Shown piece by piece: positions 35,776 through 47,810 of a stretch of 64,000 nt of DNA (the stretch's first letter is position 1; each line of letters opens with the position of its first letter). The stretch comes from Sipunculus nudus. Lineage: Eukaryota > Annelida > Sipuncula > Golfingiida > Sipunculidae. The notes beneath the pieces are model-generated. The model ran no database searches. It had not been told where the DNA came from and saw only the letters and a program-made list of their open reading frames with translations. Made by a program: the position numbers and the translations under genes. The stretch spans positions 60,861,300-60,925,299 of the forward strand of contig CM049314.1 in NCBI GenBank assembly GCA_026874595.1, written 5' to 3'.

Positions 35776-36370
35776 GAAACACACTCATTTCCTATAAATT
35801 AATACAATGAAAATATCGATACCCAGCCCTTCTCCACTGTATATTAATACCTTAATCATCAGTACTCTAAATGACCAACCTGACTTAGTCAAAACAACGT
35901 TTATCCCATTAAGCATTCACCACAAGAACACTTCTAAATCAAACATATTCCATAACACCACATCACATACACGGCATAAAAATAAGGTTTTAAATACATA
36001 TCTTTTCTGGATGCACATAGAAATGTAGCGATTCATCGATGTATCGATACATCCCGATACAAAGTTTAACACCGTCAAGTATCGTCAGGTGGCGGTGTAT
36101 CAATACGTTTGGGATTTATGGCCATCCAACAGAAAGTCGACGTTTAATAGTGACTTCCGTCATTTAATAACAATCCATGCGTGTAAGGCGAAATATCATT
36201 GGCAGAAAGTCAGATTGGAGAACCGCCTTACCATCAGACCAATTGACCTTTTCCATCGCACTAACGACATCTGTTGGCGGAAATTTACACAAATGGTTCA
36301 GGTGCGTTACTTTACAAAAGAAATACTGCTTGCTATATGTCAAATACTTGAAAGTAATATAATTCTGCTT
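34403..36370. other. non-coding stretch
   Basis: No gene recognised. It holds poly-T at about 34710-34732 and a (TA)n tract at 35724-35771. The 34900-34990 part (CACTGCGCGCAAACGAAAGTGTC.TTGATGGATGG) loosely resembles 58265-58320 (ACTGCGCGAAGGCAAGCGT...GATGGATGG). Confidence 0.5.
35724..35771. repeat. (TA)n microsatellite
   Basis: About 23 TA repeats. Confidence 0.95.
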
Positions 36371-36379
36371 ATCATTTAT

Positions 36380-36520
36380 GAGGGACCTGCCTGTGTCTGT
36401 TGCATGAATCTCCTTTTATTTAGCAAAATCCGCTATGCTGGCTCGAAGGACCCCAATCCAGAAGACGTCCGTGACTTGCAGTGCGCATGCTCATTGAAAA
36501 GTTCTGTGGAAGAGCCTGTT
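36380..36520 (+). other. short conserved-frame segment, paralogous to 58475-58615
   Basis: Both segments read CVC, then about 15 residues, then SKDPNP..D..D..CACS in the same frame, despite clear nucleotide divergence. They sit at equivalent positions near the right end of SDR duplication units. It could be a fragment of an exon or of a mobile element. I do not recognise the family. The 164-codon frame around it (36089-36583) is not otherwise supported. Confidence 0.35.
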
Positions 36521-36639
36521 TATTACTCTTTATTCATGAAGCGTCAAGACAGCAGTATAGCAAACTTAGTTTGCAAACATTAAATATTTGTGTATTGTTG
36601 CAAGTAAAATGTAAATATATATTCAATACCCAATCCCGC

Positions 36640-36790
36640 ACGTGCCTCCAATTGTTACGAAGACAAAGTGCTCAGGGGAAAGCTTTTGGTCGATCCGGGA
36701 TTCGAACCCATGTCGGTGGCGCACATGTCCGGCGTTCCAACCGCTTCGCTAGAAAAGCAAGCTTCTCCAGCGAGACCGTTCGGTCCGCTT
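36640..36790 (-). repeat. tRNA-derived SINE head (pol III A and B boxes)
   Basis: On the minus strand TAGCGAAGCGG (36751 to 36741) fits the A box TRGCNNAGYNGG, and GGGTTCGAATCC (36709 to 36698) fits the B box GGTTCGANTCC. Their spacing is as in a tRNA. The acceptor and T stems do not pair well, so this is a tRNA-derived SINE or a decayed tRNA, not a working tRNA gene. It is absent from the equivalent position of unit D (near 58690). Confidence 0.7.
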
Positions 36791-36917
36791 TTATATCACC
36801 CGTAATAATATAAATTTATATTATATATATATATACTGTAGAAGGTAGAGTTAGCCTCCGGTGTAAAGTGTTCTATGGCCTTCAGAAAAGGCCAGAGCGA
36901 TACAACGATGAAGAAAA

Positions 36918-37045
36918 ACAACACTGTAAATTACCTGGCATTGCCTTGGCTTTTTCAAACCATGCCGTTAGCGTCATTCTAACAACATTCACCTGAGGAT
37001 CGGGTCTAACTCCGTAAAAAACAGTCTGTAGTGAATTTACAGTGT

Positions 37046-37048
<3 letters not shown>
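36918..37048. mobile_element. 131-bp element with perfect 15-bp inverted ends
   Basis: ACAACACTGTAAATT at 36918-36932 and its exact reverse complement at 37034-37048. The right half (ACATTCACCTGAGGATC.GGTC to the end) is shared with 10067-10147. A (TA)n tract follows directly. The structure is that of a MITE or of a foldback part of a larger element. Confidence 0.75.
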
Positions 37049-37106
<58 letters not shown>

Positions 37107-37112
37107 ATATTT
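37049..37112. repeat. (TA)n microsatellite
   Basis: TA repeats interrupted by TTTATA and TTTG, starting right at the end of the inverted-repeat element. Confidence 0.9.
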
Positions 37113-37410
37113 GTATATATAAAGTGTTTATATTTATTTTCTGGGAATAAATTGTTTTAAAATTCTAAGAGTTGTTATATGATCAAAAAAAAAGAGCATT
37201 GACTTGAAATCTGAACTCTAATATAATCAACATGTATTGTATCGTGTATAATATTGTGTAACAATCATGCGCACCGTATCGTGAGATCATGGATCGTAGT
37301 AGCACTAGAATCGTGCAAAAGCGATCCTGTTAATAGTCGCTTGAAGAATGCTTTTTTTATATTTCAAGTTCACAAGATCTGGTTAAAATCATGTCTTGCG
37401 TAATATATAC
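37113..37410. repeat. end of an SDR duplication unit
   Basis: TATGATCA..AA..AGCA..GACTTG.AATCTGAACTC, ATGTATTGTATCG and ATAGTCGCTTGAA.AATGCTT match 58740-58920 (unit D) and, in part, 47575-47720 (unit C). No gene. Confidence 0.75.
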
Positions 37411-37424
37411 AACACTTTGTATAA
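37411..37424. repeat. left target-site duplication of the LINE at 37425-39062
   Basis: AACACTTTGTATAA, identical to 39063-39076. The right copy continues into TATACCACTGTATCGCC, which matches the uninterrupted paralogue at 20830 (CTCTGTATAATATACCACTGCATCGC). The insertion point is therefore confirmed by an empty site. Confidence 0.9.
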
Positions 37425-39062
37425 GATAATATTGGTATACATATAATATTGATTTAAGCAACCAGTTGAACTTTACAAATGTATATAATAAAATGAGGAA
37501 AGGATTGAATCTTTGGAAGTCTAGAAATTTGACTATATACGGGAGAAATACCGTGTTAAAATGTTTTTGTATCTCAAAACTACTGTATGTCATGAATATC
37601 CTAGAACCGCCGAAAGATTTTGTCAAACAGGTTCAAAATTGCATGGTGGATTTTATTTGGCATGGTAGAAAACCAAAGATTAAGTATGAACTAGGTTCTT
37701 ATAAGCGGTACTGAAAACTGCGGAATAACACTGCCAGATATAGATTGTGTGTTAGAAAGCCAGAGGATTATGTGGATAATAAGGATGAAAACTGTACCAA
37801 ATTTAAAATGTACGGTGATACCAAACTTCTATTTTAAAAATATTAGTGGAATTGATAATATCCATGCAAATTTTGAAACACGCACATTATTGAAAAAGCT
37901 ACCAGGATTTTATATACATTGTCTCGAATCATGGGCAACATTTACCTCAGGTATACCTGCCAGCGCCTTGAATGTAGGGTTGCAAACAATATGGAATAAC
38001 ATACATATATTAGTTGGGGAGAAGACAATCTTTAACAAATACTTGCATGACCTTGGAATAAAGTATGTATTTCAATTATATCATAGCAACGGGTGTAAGA
38101 AAGGTCTGATAGAACTGTTACCAGGAGAATGTAAAGCTTATAAAACACAATTTATTCACTGGTTGTCTTTTCAACAAGCTACACCTCAGAACTGGAAAAA
38201 ATACTTACCGGCAAAAAAGAACCACTTGATTTTTATGCCGTATAGTTATGCCACTGGGAGAAAACTGGTTAGACATTAGAAACATTAAGTTTAGATATAA
38301 AAATGATGAAATGATAAAAAAAAAAGTATGTGAACCTCTTTCAAAATCTTATCTCCAAAGTGTACTTTGGAATAGTTTTTCTTGGACTGATGCAGCTGCG
38401 CATATTTACACAACAACAATGGATATGTATTTGCGCCAGTTCCAGTATAGATTAATGCATAACTTTTTAAATGTAAAGGCAAAACTCTACATCTGGAGAA
38501 TAGCCGACAACAACAGATGTTCTTATTGTTTTGTAGAACGTTAATCGGTCATGCATTTGTTTTGTAAATGTATAGTCAGCGTAAATTTTTATTGTAAGAT
38601 AAAAGAATGGGCCTGTAACTATGGATTAAATCTTCCACTATTGAATACATGCATAATCTACATGAGAATAAGCAAATGTGCCCAACATAAGGCTCTTATT
38701 GACACAATATTGTTAATTTTTAATTTGGTGGTATTTTCTGACAGAGAAAAATTTGATGCTCCATCATTTGATAAGTTTCTTGAGAAAGTAAAATGTATTG
38801 AACTGTTGGAAAGAAGGGTAGCAGAAAAAAGGAACAAACTCGATAAACATGTACAAAAATGGAAAATTATCCAACCAGGCTTAATGTGATCATGCAATAA
38901 TGTTATATTAATTATTAGATTTAACGTTATTGTTTGCAGATTATGTTTTACTATATTATAATATTAAACTTTTCTCGGGCGATGTCGATGATGAAATGAG
39001 ATGTATGGAATAAATGATGCTCTGAGACAAACCCCGGAGAGGAAGAAAAGAGAAGAAAAAAA
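37425..39062 (+). mobile_element. 5'-truncated L1/Tx1-like LINE with target-site duplication
   Basis: Coding pieces in order: 37466-37714 (YNKMRKGLNLWKSRNLTIYGR, KLLYVMNILEPP, FIWHGRKPKIK), 37749-38279 (LESQRIMWIIRMK and the connector), 38248-38544 (YLRQFQYRLMHNFL, WRIADNNRCSYCF) and 38551-38889 (HLFCKC, then a basic C-terminus). This is the part after the reverse transcriptase of L1/Tx1-type ORF2, including the C..C(x7-10)HxxxxC knuckle split by a stop at 38542. Stops and frameshifts make it inactive. A short 3' UTR ends in an A-rich tail (GAAGAAAAGAGAAGAAAAAA). Fourteen-base target duplications flank it. Confidence 0.88.
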
Positions 39063-40877
39063 AACACTTTGTATAATATACCACTGTATCGCCATTGTAC
39101 ATAAATGTATAACGAGTTCCTCAGGTTAATTCACACATTTTTTACCTCCTGTCTTACTGTTATACTGATCATCAGTATCATACTTTAATATCGTGAAGTT
39201 ACTGAACATATTGAATAGAGGGAGCATGGTATTAAAATATATATTAACTAAAGTACGTTGAACACCAGGAGGGAAGGCGCTTATAGTAAGATGTTCCAGT
39301 CTATTTATTTGTCGATTAGTTAGTCACTTGAAGTATCGCTCGCCAGGCACGCAAATAAAATGTGACCTGGTGTTGCGCAGTTATATAAATAAGCATAATA
39401 CCTGGTTCTCGACATTGATGATATGTTATTGTCGTCGTAAATAAATAGATTTTATTTGTACGCATATCGTGTGACTTCTGTAGAAATGTTATTGATTAAT
39501 ACGAGCAATGTCAATGCCAGTAAGCTCTTATACCTGTTGGACTTGTAACTATTGATTATCACCTAACTACGTTCAAAGATAAGAGCGTTAGAGCACAGCT
39601 AATGTTTGCCATGTGCTGTTTTTATCGGTGGACTGCCTATTGCAAAGTTTCAGGTTTGTGTTCAACACAGCATTTTGTCAGCCGCAACTAATAACTGATA
39701 ATTCATACGGTTGAGTATTATCTTCATCTTAGAATAAGAATTAGTAAGAATATCTTACTTTGTTGTCCTACACCTTGGCAAGTGATTTGTGAAAGATTAA
39801 TGGGGCGAGTATACGTATTATTTCCTCTCATATTTCACAGTCACCATTAACTTTATCCCAGTCAGAACTTTAAAAGAATATATATTTGGTAAAATATCTG
39901 TAAAAAATAGGTAAAGGTCACCTATGGCAAGAAGGTAATTAAACCACCTTGCATTAAGAATTAATTCTAATAATGCTATTGATAATCCAACATCCATAAC
40001 ATCTATTAAAACATAGGGAATCTTTTTATGTTTTCATGAGATTTCACCATTTGCCTTTCGCTTCAAAGTTCACAATCCTACCCCACAAGCCAATTGTGCT
40101 TTGTGAAACTACCGGTATCCCTTCCGACTTGATTGAATCAGTACCGACATTAGACTCATGTCATTAAGTCCGTATGAAATAATCTTTGGCGGCCAGGATA
40201 AGGATAGGGAATGTACCCTTTGACAACAGCAATCTGTACAGATATTGGCCCATTGGAGCAGAGTTATCAGCCGAGCTTGGTAGCAAATATGACAAAGACT
40301 AGGATACAATAAAGCTGGACATATATATAAGTATATCAACAGAAAACTTCGTGTGCTGATTGGTTTTTCTGCTGATGTCATCCTTAAGATCAAGTAAGGT
40401 TTCTTCCAATGGGATTTATTCCTCAGTAATTATTTTAAAGGTATCAATGCATCAATGTCACTCTACTCTTTAATTGTATCATTCGTTTGTGTATTCATTT
40501 GTTTTTTCACAATATAACTCACGCCATCAAGAACAGAATCTCATGAAATGTTCGGGGACTTTGAGAATGGGTCAAGGAAGAATCAATTAGATTTTGGTGT
40601 GAATTCACAAACGTACAGTCATTTATGTACAAATGAACCTGAGAATATCGAGTAAACATGTAAATGCCCGCATGGGGAAAGCTTGTACTCCTTATAATGT
40701 AGATTTTTAGTTTAAACAAGAGTTACTATTCTCATAACTTCGGGATATTATTTTCACGCATTCCACTTGAGTTTAATGTTCTGCAGACGAACACGTCCTA
40801 AGGAGAAGTTTCTTTGAAGAAATTAAAAGGAATGTTTCATTTGCTTTCCTTTACTTCATTGTTTTTTGTCTCTCTCG
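39063..40877 (+). repeat. upstream flank of copy C, paralogous to B, D and E flanks
   Basis: The stretch 39077-39680 matches 20835-21310 (B), 47820-48220 (D) and 58990-59600 (E) through AACTACGTTCAAAGAT, AGAGCACAGCT and TTTGCCA.GTGCTGTTTTTATC. From 39870 on it matches D (49340-50380) and E (60060-61597). No other gene. The last 500 bases hold the conserved upstream block described at 50040-50381. Confidence 0.8.
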
Positions 40878-40880
40878 GCT

Positions 40881-41206
40881 GTGGCTCTTAAAGTCATATT
40901 CCATGTTGGAATAGCGGTCGTCCTCTATTTTGCCATCGGGTACTTCCGGAAAAAAACAGATTGACAACATATTTTCTAAATCCGTCCTGATCACTGGCTG
41001 TGACACGGGGTTCGGGAACCTGCTCGCTAAGAGACTGGATGGTTCAGAATGCCGAGTGTTCGCAGCTTGTTAAACACGGAAGGGAGCTTATGAACTACGG
41101 AGCTGTTCCTCATCTTGTCTAGAGTCTGTTCTGCTGGATGTGACAAAGACTAAAAGCATAAAGGAAGCTCATGGGTTTGTGGCTGAGAGGCTTGGCCCAA
41201 ACCCAG
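40881..41206 (+). pseudogene. copy C exon 1 remnant
   Basis: 326 bases, two fewer than in B, D and E. Start codon and acceptor are lost, with an in-frame TAA at 41071. The donor GTAAGC is intact. Confidence 0.93.
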
Positions 41207-41679
41207 GTAAGCTAATTTTAAGGATTAGAACCATGTAATTAGTGCTATACAAGCCACGAAGAGGGAGATAACTATATAATCAAGGCAATTATCTTTGTAT
41301 CACAGCATATAACTGTTGTCTTCATATCTCTTTTTTAGGTAACTTTGAACCATATTAGCTCCGAGGTCCATTACTCGAAAACCCTGACCAGGTCTCTGAC
41401 GTACTTAGTGCTTTAATTTTTCCTTAAATTGTCCCCGGGAATAATTTGTTACTATGTGTTATATTCTAATATAACAGATTTTATGTTTGTAAATATCAGT
41501 GATAATCACTATAAACCATTAGGCACAGGTCTTTATCTTTTTGACATATGCATTCTTATTTTATTGCTTTAGTATATTAGTTGCTACGTGTTAACATGCA
41601 TCGCAGACATTTACGAATACACCTATAACAGGCCACAGACGATATAGGTTACCGTAGGTGCATTGGTGCATGACTGAAA

Positions 41680-42065
41680 GTCCGTACTTGGTCTTGAGTT
41701 CCGACCTCAATCCACTTTTGTAGGGATTCAGACTCTGACTCGAGGGTTCTGGACTTGGACTTGTACTCGGAGGTATGCACTCGAGAAATCAGGTCGAGTC
41801 TAATTCGAACAATAGAAAAAATCATTGTATAAGGATTTCCATTCATGCATGTGCCAATAACAAACAGAATATTACAATATAATGACACTGCTTCATCTAT
41901 TCATAGTGAGCTTAATGTTATGAACCATTACGGAAAAAAGTGTGAAAACTTAAAAATGTACACCATCATCTAAAATTTCCATTTTAAATTTGCTTTTTAA
42001 TTGTAATGGACTCGGACTTGTACTCCGGGTCCAAATGAATCGGACTCGAAGAAGGTCAAATGTGA
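41680..42065 (+). repeat. CTCGGACTTG-rich element in copy C intron 1
   Basis: Words such as GACTCGGACTTG, ACTTGGACTTGTACTCGG and GGACTCGAAGAAGGTC cluster here and at 51240-51720 in the same intron of D. It is probably a repeat element older than the C/D split. Confidence 0.55.
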
Positions 42066-44231
42066 GCAGAACTTAGAAAAGGTGTTATTGCTCTATGGCG
42101 GCATCCTTCTATATAAACATTTTGTAAATCAATATTATTGTTTGATCAATGAGCAGGTTTAATTGAAATCATTCATGGAAAGTTTTCAGTAATGATTTCG
42201 ATGTTCTGTCTTTTTGGCAAGTTAGGCCTTTTTCATGGGGTCTGATGCTGAAACTGAAAAAAAGGGAAGATAGCATCATAGCAGTACTGTTGACTCTGCT
42301 GAAACTGAGCCCTGAAAGCTCACTCAACAACAATCAAACTGGATAGATGTGACCATTTAAAGGCTCTTCCAGAATGTTTGGGTGTATTGGTGTTATAAGA
42401 GTGTTACAGCTAAATTGCTATACCTTTGTAGATGATACTCAAATCCCAGTGCGAAGATAGCCAAACGCACCTACAAGTCAAGCATTCCAAAGAATCAACA
42501 GAACAGGAGCACCTACTTCCACTCGATGACGAACGTCAGAACAATTACCATGAACATGTTGACAGTTTGATGCTGTTTTCACCCCTCTTAACCCCTTCCT
42601 TTAACTTAATAAATAGTGCCAGTCCAGATACAGCGTCGATTCTTAATCTGCACTTTATAAATCTATCCGGGACAACAAGCTGACCTCCCACGGACCAGTT
42701 TTAGGAAAAGGAATATTAGAACTAAAGGAGTTGGTTCGGAAATTTGACAAGCAGGCACAGACCAACCGGCATTAAGAGTCAACCAGGACTCGTTTTATGA
42801 GAAGAGTTATCACGCAAGGATTTAGTGATGAAGAGTTCTGCATATTCTGCATCTCATCTCCGAAAAGGAAATTTACCATTGAAAATATAGCAGATGAAGA
42901 GATGAAGAGTCTGACTTGAGCAAAGTCTGATCATTCAACCATCATTCACGAATGGAGTCCTTACGCCTGTTGGGGATAATTTCCCGTCTAATTCGACATA
43001 AGAACGAACAGGAATCTCATGCAAGTTATCTAAAAACCCAACACTGTAAACAAGAGCCGATGGGGTTACAATTATCTGTCTCAATTATTATGTGTCAGTA
43101 TATTGGTACATACCTTACTTTTAAGTTACATATTGTGTGACATCTTGGTCAACACAACTGTCTAATGCCTAATATGTAGGGGCTGTTTCATGTCCTCACG
43201 CACATCGCCAAATATCGTGACTTGGACCACTTTGATCATATCTGACTAAACATCACGAGGTTAACGCTAACAAGAGAAACCAGGGAAGATTTGTTTCCGT
43301 TACAGGCCTTTGCCTAGCCAAAACAGTGCTCCGCTGCATAGCGGTACAACAATGACGGAAAGAAAGCAGACGAAGACAAGCTCTATGTTTAAAGTATGAA
43401 ATCTTTGACATCCTTTCGTTTAACCAAGGCAGACCATGGACCATGGAGGTCGGGAAAGCTACCCACAAGTCAAACTCTTGAAGTATTCGAATTTCCCATA
43501 TTCCCAAGACCGGCATTAGAGGAAATTTTAATTAGTATCAGAATATTAATTAGTATCAGAAGAATGAGTTGATGCACACAAACATTAAGGGATGCAGGTA
43601 TTTTTTCACTGTACATGAAAAATACAACAAACCAAACCGAAGAATATCCCTATAGTCTATCGCGAGAGAAACAGTCTCAGAGGGTGTAGCTTTCACCTTG
43701 TACCAGGGCGATGCATGAACTTTGCCATTTCGGCAGTTAGCAGTGTGTTAGAGTTGACCATACATGCTTCCTATATGGATGCGAAACCTCAATATTGCAG
43801 AAGAGACTTTCATTTGTTTGTATGCCTAAAAAATCCACAGTCTGAGATCAATCGTCAGGGACAGGAAGCTTTGATCTAGTCTTGTGAACAAGAAAAAGGC
43901 AAAAGCTTTATAAATGCTCGACATGACTAGATAGTGATATTTACATTGATACCGGTAGAATGCTTGCTCTCAAACTTTACAGAATATTACCGCTAAACCC
44001 ACTACTCAATGATGAAGTAAAACTGATTAATAGCCATTTACATGTATATTTAAATCGTAAATTTTATTTCCTATAGCATGTTTGACTTTCTTTTTCTATG
44101 AGAAAAACTACAAACTTTATATTAGTCTAAGTCGCCTAATTATGGTTATTTTCTGTTAATTTATATCTCAGTCGACAGACTTAAATTAATAATTAAACTT
44201 CTGTGTAATATAAACTCGTTATTTCCTGCAG

Positions 44232-44500
44232 AGCTGTGGGGTCTTGTGAATAATGCAGGCATAGCTCCAAGTGCATATACAGCACCGGAATATCTGACTT
44301 AGTCAGATCTGCAGGAGGTGTAAGATGCAAATCTCTTGGGTAAGATGGACATGACAGTTCACTTTCTTCCTGTAATCGCGAGAGCTAAAGGCCGGATTGT
44401 CAACACTTCTATTGGTGCCGGAAGGGTAGCAGCTGCCCCTAACAACCATGACTTACAACTTCACAAAATATGGCGTCGAGGCTTTATCAGACGGTTTAAG
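44232..44500 (+). pseudogene. copy C exon 2 remnant
   Basis: Splice sites intact (CCTGCAG, GTAGAC). Two in-frame stops (44300, 44321) and one inserted base before the catalytic Tyr region. Confidence 0.93.
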
Positions 44501-44719
44501 GTAGACTTTAGAGAGAGTCTGGAGTTATGTTTTTATGTTATATTACGTTATTCTCTCTGAAGAAAGTGATTGCTAATATTTCAACGGTTTTGAAGACATT
44601 CACAGCCCGTCAGTTGTACAACCGAGCGCTTAATGTAACCTATTCTGCTGAATATACCTGCCAGATAGCGTTTCCCCCTAAGTATCATTAGACATTTAGC
44701 TATACGACACGATTTTCAG

Positions 44720-44883
44720 GCTTCACTTGAAGAAGTACGGATACCATGTCTCCATCATTGAGCCTGGAATGTGTGCGTAGAACATTTTTGATCTGCGTTT
44801 GAAACGTAGCCGAATCCAACGGGCGTATAAGCGAATGTCACATACTGATCAAGAAGTGGTCGGGGCTGATTACGTTGACAAAA
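44720..44883 (+). pseudogene. copy C exon 3 remnant
   Basis: 164 bases with good acceptor (TTTTCAG) and donor (GTATTA). Keeps SIIEPG but has TAG at 44778. Confidence 0.93.
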
Positions 44884-45679
44884 GTATTATTCACCTATAA
44901 TAGCAAAATAAACAAAACAGTTCGAATCGTACTTATTTTTATTTAGTTATGTTTAAAATCTTAGCACGTACACTGGGAGATATACCGGGTAGCAATTCCT
45001 TTCTAAGAATGATGAACTTCAATACATATAGCTTACAACATTTACGTGGAAAGCTAGGTGCAAAACTAGGTGTGTTTTCACAAAGTGGAAGAGTGAGGGA
45101 GGTTTAAACGTATCTCCTATATTGCTCACATGTTTCCTTTCAGCTTATAGCATGAGTAGGGACAGTCAAGGAAATGTTTATAATATTTTATCCATAGACT
45201 TATCTTGTCTTTAGAGAAGCTATTCATTTGAAGTGATATTTGTACAACAGCTCCTAGTATATAATATTTCTCAAGAATAATTCTAAAATCATAACGTTGT
45301 TATAATCTTAATGGCTGACTTTTCCTTGAAGTTTCCTTTTAAAAGAATACTAATAAGGAGAGACAATTCATATTATAAATACATATCGTAAAGTACGGTG
45401 ACGTTGTTAAGCTACAAAAAGTTGTGCTTTTATTGGATAACGATATCTTGATATTCAAAATACATAAGGAAAAGTTTGATCAACCTGGCACTGTCCAACG
45501 TTGCAATCAGTAGGACATTATGACGGGAAAATAGAGGTCTCCAAGAATACATCATACGAAATGATAACTAACCGCCATAACAGTAACTTTTGGTGAATCT
45601 GCAGGTGTCACAAAAACGATCACATCGGTTTGTTCTGCTGATATTTTAATGTGACTCTGATTTGTTAATAAATCTTAAG

Positions 45680-45783
45680 ATTTCGCAATTGCCAAAGAAA
45701 ACCTAGAGAAATTAGCAAGCAAGAACTTAGTCAAGGTGGTGAACGCCTACCAACACGCACTGTTTGCAGTAAACCCAAAGAAT
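45680..45783 (+). pseudogene. copy C exon 4 remnant, 3' half deleted
   Basis: Reads FAIAKENLEKLASKNLVKVVNAYQ and then HALFAVNPK, and then jumps to sequence equal to 56319 onward in unit D. The join is at AAAGA, present at both ends in D (55976 and 56315). Confidence 0.92.
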
Positions 45784-46093
45784 GATGAAAAGTTAATAAT
45801 AACTTTATCTGAAATTACAGAGAAACTGCACTTAGGAAACTATTTGGTCATATAAAATAGAAAATAGTCGGGTGATCTAGTTTTCTATATAATCGTATAA
45901 AGACGAAAATGTTAACTGTTTACATCTGTTTCAGATAGTATTGTCAATTTATGAATTCCACAGGATCAGATGATCAGTCCCTTGGGTTGGAACTATAAAA
46001 CTGGCGTCTATGAAGTACAACAACTTACCCTAAGTAAACATCGATTTGCTTCATTTGGATGTGAAGAAAATATATACATGTATATACATGTAT

Positions 46094-46143
<50 letters not shown>

Positions 46144-47810
46144 TTAGTAAAACCTTAAAGTTTCGACCACCAAAGAGACCTCTACAAAGTGGTCGTATTT
46201 ACGGAAATGTCGTCTGAGCGAGATTTGATATAAAGAGCAAAAATGAATTGGGACCTTGAAACGTAGTCGTAATTTTAAGGGGGTCGCTAAACCGAGATGG
46301 TTGTCAGGCGAGGGTTTACTGTAATAACTTGACAACTTGGGATTCGCTACTTGATGATGCCACACATATTTGACACAAGAGACATAGATAGATATTAATA
46401 TTGCCCATTGCAATCGGATGTAGAGAAGCTTGTGCGATCGTTTTCAGCAGAGACCTTGTGAGAATGTTCTCATTTGATTCATGTGCTTATCATCATTAAA
46501 AAGCTGTGCCCAAATCTATGATGACATTTTTTCAATCCCATAGCGATAATTTCAGCACACATACTTCATATTGGTAAAAGGGGATAACAGGGGATCTCTC
46601 GATCATGTAGGGTCCCGCTTGTATAATTCACGTGACTTTGAATTATTTATGTCTGCATTGTCAAGATTACCTTTTTCTTCTGGTCAGAATAAATACGAAT
46701 ATTTATATTTTGTTTTTTAGGTTTTATTTTCATCAAGTTGAGTGAATGACATTTTTCAGCAAGAACGTATTTAAATGAATTTGCCCTTTAGTTATATATC
46801 ATTTCCTTGTTGCTACTAATCGCATGTATACACAATTTAAATATGCAAGTATGTAACATATATTTCATTACTTTGTAAAAATATAGGATTCGTCATTGCA
46901 CTCGAAGGAAATAGGCCGAATACTTGTCACTGTGTATAAGCGGGTGCGGTATGAGATAATGTGTCGGACTTTTTCAGCAGACATGAAAATAAGTTACAAT
47001 ATGTACATATGTCCATAACTTCAAAAAAATTAAACCATTTGTTATTCTTTTCACATGATATGCGGTTCTTCAACTCATTGAAGTCAAGAACTTTCGCAGC
47101 CGAGTCTTAGAATCCATAAGCCTTCACAACCAGTATTTGCCACTGGTCCCTCTTCCAATGAACACAAGCACTTGATGCTAAATGTGATTTTTTTAGTTTT
47201 ATCGCTAACGCTCGAAGTTTGGATTTGTTGTATTTTCGTCAATTCCCCAAAACTTTGGTATTTTGTTAGTGACATTTTAACGATAGAAATTCAATGATTG
47301 TATATGTTTATAAATAAAGATGATTCTCGGTGATGTTCGAATCAATGGATATAGAGATATTTGGTCGTTTCCATTAATAATCGATTAAATATATATATAT
47401 ATATGCTCGTAGAGAAGATCTGTTGAAGGGCATGTTTCATTATTTATTTTTCTTGAAGAGTGGAGGCAGCAGTAACTTAATTTGATTTAACTGGATTTTG
47501 TATATTTGTTGCAAATATAATCTATATATGTTCTAGATCATATTTCGTATTACACCTCTGTAGCTGTAGCTGTTATATGATCAGACAAGAGCAATCACTT
47601 GGTTTCTAATCTCTACGACAACTTCCATGTATTGTATCGTGTATGTTATCGTGAATAATGCATTGCGCTAAGTACCATATCGTGAGACGGTGCAACAGTG
47701 ATCCTATCAATAGTCACTAGAAGAACTATACTTTAAACATTTTACGACCACAATATCTGAGAAAAATCAGGTTCACTGCGTTTTTAATATGCCATTTAGG
47801 TGAAGCACGG
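45784..47810. repeat. 3' flank of copy C, paralogous to D flank
   Basis: Follows 56320-57780 of unit D closely, including GTGGTCGTAATTTT..GGGTCGCTAAACCGAG and AGGCGAGGGTTTACTG. A (TACATGTA)n(TA)n tract at 46072-46140 is extra. Near 47400 it jumps, after a short TA run, to AGAGAAGATCT.TTGAAGGGCATGTTTC, so most of what D has at 57780-58595 is missing. No gene. Confidence 0.8.
46072..46140. repeat. (ATACATGTAT)n(TA)n microsatellite
   Basis: Three ATACATGTAT-type repeats followed by about 18 TA repeats; present in unit C only. Confidence 0.95.

Larger units (their letters stand above)
40881..45783 (+). pseudogene. SDR copy C: dead retinol/17-beta-HSD6-like dehydrogenase
   Basis: Nearly the same layout as copy D over its whole length, so it is a recent duplicate. 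Exon remnants are 40881-41206, 44232-44500, 44720-44883 and 45680-45783. The lesions against D are: acceptor before exon 1 CG instead of AG; start ATG changed to GTG at 40881; a 2-base deletion in the RRKPQ region near 40950; TAA at 41071; TAG at 44300; TAA at 44321; a 1-base insertion near 44440; TAG at 44778. Exon 4 breaks off after AVNPK because about 340 bases, including the stop and the polyadenylation region, are deleted. It cannot make a normal enzyme. TGCDTGFG and NNAG remain readable. Confidence 0.95.

Noticed and set aside
36089-36583. 164-codon open frame as a gene
   Set aside because: Only the 36380-36520 part has a paralogue. The rest has no motif, and the frame's start lies in unmatched sequence.
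36690-36760. A functional tRNA gene
   Set aside because: A and B boxes are good, but the acceptor and T stems do not pair well. A SINE head fits better.
41115-41125. An extra stop (TAG) in copy C exon 1
   Set aside because: In the aligned frame the bases read CTA GAG (Leu-Glu), so it is not a stop in the ancestral frame.
42432-42683. 83-codon frame in copy C intron 1, and 52687-52962 in D
   Set aside because: The two are paralogous DNA, but their translations diverge by frameshift, so there is no coding constraint.
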